Positions 6,896 to 13,090 of a stretch of DNA of 13,090 nucleotides are shown here, one piece after another. The stretch spans positions 1 to 13,090 of the forward strand of contig JAGOBX010000048.1 in the NCBI GenBank assembly GCA_017999075.1, read 5' to 3'. How positions within the stretch are numbered: the stretch's first letter is position 1; every line of letters starts with the position of its first letter. The position numbers and the translations under genes were made by a program. The notes beneath the pieces are model-generated. The model was not told the origin of the DNA. It was given only the letters and a program-made list of their open reading frames with translations, and did not search any database. Source of the stretch: Candidatus Babelota bacterium. GTDB lineage: Bacteria > JAGOBX01.

Positions 6896-7867
6896 ATGGA
6901 TACTTTAACTCATTTTTTAAGTGGAAACATATTATATATGTTTTTTAAAAATAATTCTTATCCAAAACAGGATAACCAGAAATTATACGCACTTTCTATT
7001 ATATCTTCCGTATTACCTGATTTTGATTTGATTTATAAATTATTCGGTTCTATCCAGTATTATAAAAATCACAGGGGCATAACCCATTCTATTATTTTAA
7101 TCTCAATATTATTAATTTGCTCATATTTTTTTTGCAAAAAAAAAACAGGCATCAAACTTAATAAATATTTTTTAATAATTTCCATTAATTTAATGTTTCA
7201 TTTATTTCTTGATTTAACCAATTCTTACGGAACCATGATTTTTTCTCCTTTTTCAAATTACCGGGTTTCATGGGACATTTTTTTTATAATGGACTTTATT
7301 ATAATACTGCTGTTTTCATCAGCGCTTCTTATTAATCGAATTTTAAAAAAATATGCGCTTCATAAGTATATAGCATCAGTGTCAATATTTATTTTTTCAG
7401 CTTATTTTTTATATTCATTGTTTTATGGGAAGTATATCGCCAAAAAAGTCGAATATATTCTCAATGGAACAGGCCAAAAAATCACTTCTGTATTGCCAGG
7501 TAAATTATGGGCTTTCAACAAAACTGTGATTTTAGAGGATGATTCGCATTTTTATGCTGCAGAATATCTGCCCGACAGATTTATTGCAACTCAATTTCCA
7601 AAATTTTCATTAAGCATTATTGAAAACGATTTCATTTTTCAAAAAATAATCAATACTAATATTTTAAAATTTTATCTTGATTTTTCCAGGTTTCCAGCAT
7701 ACAAATTAACTTATAATTCGGATAATATCGAACTTTTAATTTATGATTTAAGATTTTACGACGAGCATTTAAACCCTGATAATTCTATGTTCGGATTGAA
7801 TTTCAGGTACATAAAAAAAACAGATACTTTAACGTTCAAATTCAATAAATTAACCGGAATTATATGA
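6896..7867 (+). CDS. YdjM/DUF457-family membrane-bound metal-dependent hydrolase
   Basis: A 323-residue integral membrane protein with the hallmarks of the YdjM-like predicted metal-dependent hydrolases: N-terminal MDTLTHFLSG (1-10), LPDFD (40-44), HRGITHS (59-65) and HLFLDLTNSYGT (102-113). These His/Asp motifs probably form the metal site. About four hydrophobic segments follow (roughly 62-80, 90-107, 128-147, 158-178), then a soluble C-terminal domain of about 140 residues. The frame is open from a TTG at 6884, but the ATG at 6896 gives the family's typical first residues and avoids overlapping the methyltransferase. The stop overlaps the next start (ATGA). The substrate of this family is not established; relatives are linked to membrane or phospholipid processes. 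A T8-GC-A10 palindromic tract (7126-7145) lies in the coding region. Confidence 0.8.
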   Translation: MDTLTHFLSGNILYMFFKNNSYPKQDNQKLYALSIISSVLPDFDLIYKLFGSIQYYKNHRGITHSIILISILLICSYFFCKKKTGIKLNKYFLIISINLMFHLFLDLTNSYGTMIFSPFSNYRVSWDIFFIMDFIIILLFSSALLINRILKKYALHKYIASVSIFIFSAYFLYSLFYGKYIAKKVEYILNGTGQKITSVLPGKLWAFNKTVILEDDSHFYAAEYLPDRFIATQFPKFSLSIIENDFIFQKIINTNILKFYLDFSRFPAYKLTYNSDNIELLIYDLRFYDEHLNPDNSMFGLNFRYIKKTDTLTFKFNKLTGII

Positions 7868-8691
7868 AAAGCAAAACCAAACAATTCGGACAAAATTTTT
7901 TAACTGACAAAAATATTATAAGAAAAATCATAAAATATTCAAAAATCGATTCTGCAGATTCCGTAATTGAAATAGGCCCAGGAAAAGGAGCTCTTACTTC
8001 TGAATTATTAAAAATATGCCGGAAACTTACATTGATAGAGATAGATTCTTTTCTGATTGAAAACGAGTTAAACGATTTAACCGCTAATCATCATAATGTT
8101 CAAATTGTCAATTCTGATTTTTTAAAATTAGATTTATTAACATATTTAAATTCTAACTGTATCATCATAGGAAACCTTCCGTATTCTTCAGCATCAAAAA
8201 TCATAATGAAAATAGCCGAATCAACATCTGTATACAAAATAAAACATTGCATTTTTATGATACAAAAAGAAATGGCTGACAGAATCTTGGCTAACCCTTC
8301 ATCTCCAGGCTATAACGCATATACTGTTTTACTTAGTATGAATATGATTCCTGAATTTTTATTTGATGTATCTCCATCATGTTTTTACCCAAAACCCAAA
8401 GTTCTTTCGTCAGTAATAAAATTATGTCCAAATCTTAAATATTCAGAATTATCAGAAAACTTTAAAACAAACTTTTCAAAATTTGTGCATTCCGCATTTG
8501 CAAACAAGCGAAAAACATTAATTAATTCTGTTTCTCATAACTTGAAAATAGATAAAAATAAAATAATAGAATCGTTAATAAAATTAAATTTAAAACCAGA
8601 ATCAAGAGCTGAAGAACTTACTCTTCCTCAATTTTTGAAATTATTTGAATCTATTATCCCAGTCTTTCCAAACCGGATCGAATCCAAATGA
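7864..8691 (+). CDS. rsmA: 16S rRNA (adenine(1518)-N6/adenine(1519)-N6)-dimethyltransferase
   Basis: RsmA (KsgA) dimethylates two adjacent adenines in the 3'-terminal hairpin of 16S rRNA during small-subunit assembly, using SAM. The 275-residue protein shows FGQNFLTD (8-15), motif I IEIGPGKGALT (35-45), acidic IEID (58-61), SDF (84-86), the catalytic NLPY (104-107), FYPKPKVLSSVIKL (174-187) and SAFANKRKTLINS (210-222). The start overlaps the YdjM-family stop by 4 nt (ATGA). The last 16 residues lie on DNA that also encodes the end of thiH on the other strand; family members normally end near the LTLPQFLKL segment, so the remaining tail is an extension. Erm-type resistance methylases share this fold, but the motif set and length favour RsmA. 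Confidence 0.93.
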   Translation: MKSKTKQFGQNFLTDKNIIRKIIKYSKIDSADSVIEIGPGKGALTSELLKICRKLTLIEIDSFLIENELNDLTANHHNVQIVNSDFLKLDLLTYLNSNCIIIGNLPYSSASKIIMKIAESTSVYKIKHCIFMIQKEMADRILANPSSPGYNAYTVLLSMNMIPEFLFDVSPSCFYPKPKVLSSVIKLCPNLKYSELSENFKTNFSKFVHSAFANKRKTLINSVSHNLKIDKNKIIESLIKLNLKPESRAEELTLPQFLKLFESIIPVFPNRIESK

Positions 8692-9747
8692 TTTAACAAG
8701 CTCAAATATCTCATATGGAGTTCTTTCATCAGAAACCTTGAATTGTTCTTCGGCATTATCAGTTTCTGAATACCCTCCAGGATTGGTTTTCGAACCTGCG
8801 CTGATCTGAGTTATTCCTGCATAAATAAGTTTATTTCTCAGTTCAGAGTTTTCACGCGTCGATAAATTCAAACCCGCATCAGGAAAACAAATTCTTACAG
8901 CACAAATAAGCTGAGCTAAATTTTTATCGGTTACAGGCATAACCGGATTAAATCCTGAAGCTGCCGGCCTAATTCTCGGAAAAGAAAAATTAATTCTCGA
9001 TTTCCAGTATTTTTTCATTATATATTTTGCGTGCATATACATATACGCCGCATCTATTCTCCAATCATATAATCCAAGCAGTATTCCAAAACCAAGATCT
9101 CTGAAACCTGATTTTCCGCCGCGTTCTAATGCGCCAAGTCTGAATTCGTAATCCCGTTTTTTTCCTGCAGGATGCATTTCAGCGTAAACCTTTTCATTAT
9201 ATGTTTCCTGATATAACGCCAATCCATCAACTCCGATCATAGTTAACTCTCTATATTCTTCTTCTTTCATCGGATAAATTTCAATAGCAATATACGAAAA
9301 ATATTTCTTCAAAATTTCAACTGACTTTTTTAAATATTCAAGGTTAACTTCATTCGGCACAGAACCTGATACTAACAAAATACTGTCAAACCCTGATTTT
9401 TTTATTATTGCTGATTCCTGTTCTATTTCATCAAAACTTAATGTTTTCCTTGAAATTTTATTTACCGCATTAAAACCGCAGTACAAACATGAATTCCGGC
9501 ATTTATTCGAAACATATAATGGGGCGTACAACTTAATTATTTTTCCAAATCTTTGAATTTTAATTCTGTTTGCAGTTTCAGCAAGTCTTTGTATATATTT
9601 CTCTGCGGCTGGAGAAATCAATGTTATAAAATCATCTATTCCTGAAAATATACGGGTTGAAAATTTTTTTTCAACATCTTCTTCTTTGACCGCAAAAAGT
9701 TTTTCTGTGATATAATTCTCATCAAATTCAAAATACATACTGCGCAT
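8641..9747 (-). CDS. thiH: 2-iminoacetate synthase (tyrosine lyase), radical SAM
   Basis: ThiH cleaves tyrosine with a SAM-derived radical to give p-cresol and dehydroglycine (2-iminoacetate), the C2-N unit of the thiamine thiazole in anaerobes and many Gram-negatives. The 368 residues match the family. The [4Fe-4S] motif CRNSCLYC (Cys83, Cys87, Cys90) is preceded by LYVSNKC, and the C-terminus carries the conserved VWKDWD (359-364). It lacks the long C-terminal extension with a second cluster seen in HydG, its hydrogenase-maturation relative. ATG 9747 is chosen, with an in-frame ATG three codons later as an alternative; no Shine-Dalgarno is visible. It begins 6 nt after the ABC1-kinase stop. 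No other thiamine gene (thiG, thiS, thiF, thiE) is in the window. Its final 51 nt overlap the end of rsmA. Confidence 0.92.
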   Translation of the reverse strand: MRSMYFEFDENYITEKLFAVKEEDVEKKFSTRIFSGIDDFITLISPAAEKYIQRLAETANRIKIQRFGKIIKLYAPLYVSNKCRNSCLYCGFNAVNKISRKTLSFDEIEQESAIIKKSGFDSILLVSGSVPNEVNLEYLKKSVEILKKYFSYIAIEIYPMKEEEYRELTMIGVDGLALYQETYNEKVYAEMHPAGKKRDYEFRLGALERGGKSGFRDLGFGILLGLYDWRIDAAYMYMHAKYIMKKYWKSRINFSFPRIRPAASGFNPVMPVTDKNLAQLICAVRICFPDAGLNLSTRENSELRNKLIYAGITQISAGSKTNPGGYSETDNAEEQFKVSDERTPYEIFELVKSFGFDPVWKDWDNRFK

Positions 9748-9753
9748 AATATT

Positions 9754-11433
9754 TTACATTTTACCGTGTTTTAAAATCGAAATTAAAAGCCAGAACCCCA
9801 TTAATCCTGCAGTTATAAAACCCACTATTCCTATTATCGGCACCTCATTCCATTTAGGAGGAATTCCTGACAGAACTATTAAAGAGGAACCTATTATTAT
9901 AGCGGCAAGAACTATCGCAAAGACAATCCTGTTGCTGATATTGTCAAAAGTCTTCAAAACAGGTTCAATGCCTCTGTGTTCAAAAATAAATTTAGTTTCT
10001 CCGTTTTTCAGCTGAATCATCAGGTCATTCAGATCAGCAGGCAAATCTTTGATGCTGCTTGATAAATTTATAATGGTGGAGTACAGTTCTTTTCCTATTG
10101 ATATAGGAGAAAGACGTTCCAGATATATTTTTTTTACAAAAGGTTTGATATGACTTATCATGTTAAATTCCGGGCAAAGTTTAGAACCTACTGATTCTAT
10201 GAGTATCAATGATTTTATCAATACATAAAATGACGGAGGAATAGTTATTTTGTGTTTTATAAGAATTCCAAGAAATTCTTTTAACAATTGCCCTACATTT
10301 ATTTCATTTAACTGTATAAAAAAATATTTATTCACAAAATCCGATATGTCAAGCGTCAAAGAATCATAATCAAATTTTGAGCGTTTTGATAAAGCCAATA
10401 CTGTTGACAATAATTTTTTTTCATCATTATTTGTTATTGCCAAAATTATATCGCATAATTGATCACGCTGAAGCCGAGTCAATGCTCCAAACATTCCATA
10501 ATCAAGAAAACATATTTTTCCGTCAAGCATTATAAAAATATTACCTGGATGCGGGTCAGCGTGAAAAAAACCATATTGAAATATCTGTTTTAAAAACAAA
10601 TCTATTCCGCGTTTGGCTATAATCGAAGAATCTAATCCGGTATCATTAAGTTTGTCAATCTGTGAAACCTTTATACCGTCTATATGTTCCATTACTATTA
10701 TTGCAGGCGCGGAAAATTCTCTATAAACTTTAGGAACATATATTGTAGTGTCGGATTTAAAAAAATTTCTAAACCGTTCTATATTGTTTATTTCATTTAC
10801 AAAATCAAGTTCTTTCAATATTGTTTTTGAAAATTCTTCTATTATCGACTTAGGTTTTACAACAGACATTCCGGTAATATATTTTTCACTTAACCCTGCA
10901 AGGTGCATCATAATTTCTATATCTATTTCAAGTTTTTTTTTCAAATCAGGACGCTGAATTTTAACCACTACCTTTTCACCTGTATGCAATTCTGCCATAT
11001 GGACCTGGGCTATCGAAGCTGAAGCTATCGGTTCCTGTTCGAATTTTTTAAAAATAGTTTCAACAGATTTATTAAGTTCGGTTTCTATAACTTTCACAAC
11101 TGTACCGGTCTCCTCAGAAGGAACCTCATCCTGCAATTTTTCTAATTCCTGTATAAGTTCAAAAGGAAGCATGTCAGGACGAGAACTCATAATCTGTCCG
11201 AATTTTATAAAAGCCGGTCCTAATTCCTCAAACACTTTTCTTATTCGTTCCCATCTTGAAAAATTCTGTTCAGACCTGTATTTAGCTGATAATTCTCTAA
11301 TATCAATAAATTTCGGCAGATTTATTTTTTGCAGCAGATCAATAAAACCGTATTTTATCAATATAGAAAGTATTTCCCTATATCGATTTATATGCCGATA
11401 TGTTTTGGTAATCTTGGTTAAATTGTTAAACAT
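9754..11433 (-). CDS. ABC1/UbiB (AarF) family atypical protein kinase-like protein
   Basis: A 559-residue member of the ABC1/ADCK/UbiB family, ATP-binding proteins that support ubiquinone or other isoprenoid-lipid functions in several organisms. Seen: the family-specific KFGQ (77-80) in FIKFGQIMSSRPDMLP, the alanine-rich loop PIASASIAQVH (135-145) in place of a normal P-loop, the ATP lysine in VVVKIQRP (Lys158), the catalytic HADPHPGN (291-298) and DYG (311-313, equivalent to DFG). Two C-terminal membrane helices (about 502-522 and 533-554) anchor it, as in UbiB. No ubiquinone or menaquinone synthesis gene is adjacent, so a link to quinones is unproven. It starts 6 nt after the small phasin-like gene, a pairing seen in other bacteria; no Shine-Dalgarno is visible. 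Confidence 0.9.
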   Translation of the reverse strand: MFNNLTKITKTYRHINRYREILSILIKYGFIDLLQKINLPKFIDIRELSAKYRSEQNFSRWERIRKVFEELGPAFIKFGQIMSSRPDMLPFELIQELEKLQDEVPSEETGTVVKVIETELNKSVETIFKKFEQEPIASASIAQVHMAELHTGEKVVVKIQRPDLKKKLEIDIEIMMHLAGLSEKYITGMSVVKPKSIIEEFSKTILKELDFVNEINNIERFRNFFKSDTTIYVPKVYREFSAPAIIVMEHIDGIKVSQIDKLNDTGLDSSIIAKRGIDLFLKQIFQYGFFHADPHPGNIFIMLDGKICFLDYGMFGALTRLQRDQLCDIILAITNNDEKKLLSTVLALSKRSKFDYDSLTLDISDFVNKYFFIQLNEINVGQLLKEFLGILIKHKITIPPSFYVLIKSLILIESVGSKLCPEFNMISHIKPFVKKIYLERLSPISIGKELYSTIINLSSSIKDLPADLNDLMIQLKNGETKFIFEHRGIEPVLKTFDNISNRIVFAIVLAAIIIGSSLIVLSGIPPKWNEVPIIGIVGFITAGLMGFWLLISILKHGKM

Positions 11434-11439
11434 TTGAAA

Positions 11440-11751
11440 TTATTTTTGTTGTTCCAAATATGAAATTTTTTTTTCAAGTTCCTCTATTTTATTATTAAGT
11501 TTTAAAATTTCATCATTAGTAGGAACTTTAAGTTTTTTTAATAATTCAGAGGTTACTGTTTCAATCTTGTGTTCAAGAGTTTGTTTAGCTTCATTGGATT
11601 TGCTTAAAAGTTCATCAAACAACTTTTTCCCGTCTTCTTCGCTTAATTTAGCAGTCTTAACAATTTCATCGCAAATTCCTTTTATTTTTTCCTTATTAAT
11701 CATTGTCATTCCTATTCCTGATAAAACAGTTTTTTTCAATAACTCCAGCAT
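11440..11751 (-). CDS. Small phasin-like coiled-coil protein (COG3937 type)
   Basis: A 103-residue, charged, helical protein. It has a short hydrophobic N-terminus (MLELLKKTVLSGIGM), a middle with EEDGKKLFDELL, a long Glu/Lys-rich helix, then LKVPTNDEI and a C-terminal heptad-like coiled coil (about 80-102). This order matches the polyhydroxyalkanoate-granule-associated 'phasin-like' family COG3937. Many members occur in bacteria without PHA genes and sit beside ABC1-kinase genes, as here. No PHA synthase is seen, so a granule role should not be assumed; a membrane- or lipid-surface partner of the ABC1 kinase is a reasonable guess (inference). The start is well supported by AAGGAGG nine bases upstream. 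Confidence 0.75.
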   Translation of the reverse strand: MLELLKKTVLSGIGMTMINKEKIKGICDEIVKTAKLSEEDGKKLFDELLSKSNEAKQTLEHKIETVTSELLKKLKVPTNDEILKLNNKIEELEKKISYLEQQK

Positions 11752-11760
11752 AAGAATCAG

Positions 11761-11767
11761 CCTCCTT
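11761..11767 (-). promoter_or_regulatory. Strong ribosome binding site of the phasin-like gene
   Basis: AAGGAGG on the minus strand, 9 bases before the ATG at 11751. It fixes that start and shows that the host uses canonical Shine-Dalgarno pairing, in contrast to most tightly packed genes here. Confidence 0.8.
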
Positions 11768-11784
11768 ATTTTTATCTTAACATA

Positions 11785-12942
11785 TTATGATTCTATCCTT
11801 GGTTTAGGATATGATTTATCTGCGGTAATTTCTCTGGCATATTCACTATTCCAACTTATATCAAACACTTCGCGTAAAGTTTTTACAGGTTTTTTCCCGA
11901 TTATTCCAATCCCCACATTTCTTGAATTTATAAAGTAATCAGGTTCAAGATTACTGCTGGTCAACCAAGCTTTCTCATTATCCATAACCATATATTTAAC
12001 ATGATGTACACGTGAAAAAGGAACAAAATTTCTACCCAGCGTCGGAATATCCATATACCTGACCTCAACATTAGGTATCAAAGACAAACTTTGAACAAAT
12101 GGTAAACTTTCCTGTTTAAGACTCCAGTGCGATGTTAATAATTTAACTTTTATTTTCTTGCTTGCGGCAGCTTCCCTTATTGCAGCATCGTAATTTTTTA
12201 AATATAATCCCGGACAGTATTGGCTGTTAGGCGAATACTCCATTATATGAATTAAAATTTCTTTCCTGGCATTTTCAATTAATTCCATAACAAGTTCAAG
12301 TTCTGTTATAAATTTTTTAGGCGTCAAAGCCTCAGGAGAAACTACGGGATAAACTGAAATATTATCTGATCCTTTAAGTTTAATCGGCTTATCCGGAATT
12401 TTAGATTCATCTTTAAAATTATTCGGTTTGACATTAGTGTCCGCAAGTTTCCAGTCATATTCAAACAATTGGGTCAATATATCTGCAAATTGACTGTTTA
12501 CAACTCTAACTCCTAAATTCTGACTGTGTTTCAAAGATTTCCAATCAAAATTATGGCTTCCAACAAAACAGTCTTCACCGTCAATAACTAAATATTTGGC
12601 ATGCATTACTCCAGCGCCCATCATTTTGGTTACATCAAGAAACTTAACTTCCATATTGCCTATATTTTCAAAAAAATTCACATTTGTCGGATAACTGTTA
12701 TAATACATCGCATCATTTATCATTCTTACTTTAACGCCTTTATTTTTGGCAGCATCTATAATCATTCCGAATATCGGATAAAGGTCTTCACCTTTAGGGC
12801 TTGAAATATAAAACTGGCAAATATCTATTGTTTTCTTAGCTTTTTTTATCATATCAGGCCATACCTGCTGCGCAGTTCGTATTTTTGAATGCTTTAAATT
12901 AGTTCCTATCGGAACATTTTCTACAAACTCAAATTTTTTCAT
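11785..12942 (-). CDS. Phospholipase D superfamily protein with two HKD motifs, PLD3/PLD4-like
   Basis: A 385-residue protein with two complete HxKxxxxD motifs: HAKYLVID (His114, Lys116, Asp121) followed by GSHNFDWKSL, and HVKYMVMD (His314, Lys316, Asp321) followed by TSSNLEPDYF. Both half-sites are intact, so an active phosphodiesterase or phosphatidyl transferase is expected. From memory, the arrangement resembles animal PLD3/PLD4 and poxvirus K4-type proteins across the whole length: N-terminal FVENVPIG; the GSxNxDWxSL-xxxxxLGVxxxN block; a central KVKLLTSxW segment; and a terminal LxxxFxxxWxSxYxxxI. Unlike PLD3/4 it has no signal or transmembrane segment and looks cytosolic. It lacks cardiolipin synthase's membrane helices. 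Substrate (phospholipid or nucleic acid) unknown. It leads the minus-strand operon, 33 nt upstream of the phasin-like gene. Confidence 0.85.
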   Translation of the reverse strand: MKKFEFVENVPIGTNLKHSKIRTAQQVWPDMIKKAKKTIDICQFYISSPKGEDLYPIFGMIIDAAKNKGVKVRMINDAMYYNSYPTNVNFFENIGNMEVKFLDVTKMMGAGVMHAKYLVIDGEDCFVGSHNFDWKSLKHSQNLGVRVVNSQFADILTQLFEYDWKLADTNVKPNNFKDESKIPDKPIKLKGSDNISVYPVVSPEALTPKKFITELELVMELIENARKEILIHIMEYSPNSQYCPGLYLKNYDAAIREAAASKKIKVKLLTSHWSLKQESLPFVQSLSLIPNVEVRYMDIPTLGRNFVPFSRVHHVKYMVMDNEKAWLTSSNLEPDYFINSRNVGIGIIGKKPVKTLREVFDISWNSEYAREITADKSYPKPRIES

Positions 12943-12950
12943 CAGCTTAA

Positions 12951-12955
12951 CCTCC
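12951..12955 (-). promoter_or_regulatory. Ribosome binding site of the PLD-family gene
   Basis: GGAGG on the minus strand lies 8 bases before the ATG at 12942. It decides this start and supports the cytosolic, signal-less N-terminus. Confidence 0.75.
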
Positions 12956-12986
12956 GTACAAATCCTGGTTTTCTAAAAAAATAGAA

Positions 12987-13008
12987 TTTATGAACCCTGA
13001 TTCATAAA
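12987..13008. promoter_or_regulatory. Inverted repeat upstream of the PLD-led operon
   Basis: TTTATGAA (12987-12994) and TTCATAAA (13001-13008) are perfect 8-bp inverted repeats around a 6-base centre. A smaller dyad, TTCTA-N6-TAGAA (12971-12986), directly adjoins it. They lie 29-66 bp before the PLD start, suited to an operator or a leader hairpin. A T-rich tract follows on the minus strand, so a terminator of an upstream gene outside the window is possible. No convincing promoter could be picked in the very AT-rich remainder up to 13090, where I see no gene. Confidence 0.35.
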
Positions 13009-13090
13009 AATAAAAAAACACGCAAATAATAAAACTATTTCAAAAATACAATTATATATTTAAAAAAAATTATACAATAATATTTTATTA

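Noticed and set aside
8641-9747. HydG, the hydrogenase-maturation tyrosine lyase
   Set aside because: The protein ends with the ThiH-type VWKDWD terminus at 368 residues and lacks the C-terminal extension and extra cysteines of HydG.
11567-11938. 123-codon plus-strand frame across the phasin-like and PLD genes
   Set aside because: It is antisense to two well-supported genes and spans their junction; its Ser/Leu/Ile-rich translation is typical of antisense AT-rich coding DNA.

Overview
This is a low-GC (visibly A+T-rich) bacterial chromosomal segment with 11 intact protein genes in two converging blocks, plus one broken gene and a gene-poor stretch at the left end. Bacterial identity follows from RsmA, a sigma54-dependent response regulator, ThiH, and Shine-Dalgarno sites before the phasin-like and PLD genes. 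The lineage cannot be fixed from sequence alone; an AT-rich anaerobe or an uncultured phylum would fit. Every intact gene ends in TAA (9) or TGA (2), none in TAG.

Left end (1-987): a HEAT-repeat gene on the minus strand is interrupted by an in-frame amber codon. Behind it lies a gene-poor stretch with a promoter, a GC-rich island able to form nested hairpins, relics that look like a decayed toxin-antitoxin pair, and a perfect 9-bp dyad. Plus-strand block 1 (988-3758): agmatinase and biosynthetic arginine decarboxylase, 2 nt apart, together convert arginine to putrescine via agmatine.

Plus-strand block 2 (3846-8691): five tightly packed genes (gaps 1, 0 and 4 nt, then a 4-nt overlap). They encode an NtrC-type regulator with no partner sensor kinase, an HPr-kinase-like P-loop protein, a class I SAM methyltransferase, a YdjM/DUF457-type membrane protein and the 16S rRNA dimethyltransferase RsmA. 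The regulator/kinase/methyltransferase trio has no obvious textbook role.

Minus-strand block (12942 down to 8641): a two-HKD phospholipase D-family protein, a small phasin-like coiled-coil protein (COG3937 type), an ABC1/UbiB-family atypical kinase with two C-terminal membrane segments, and the radical SAM tyrosine lyase ThiH, with gaps of 33, 6 and 6 nt. The PLD protein resembles animal PLD3/PLD4 across its whole length but lacks their membrane anchor. The two blocks collide: the last 51 nt of rsmA and thiH are the same DNA read codon-in-register on opposite strands.

The most interesting items are the PLD3/4-like protein, the regulator-kinase-methyltransferase module, the rsmA/thiH antisense overlap and the amber-interrupted HEAT gene. 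No CRISPR array, tRNA, rRNA or intact mobile element was seen.
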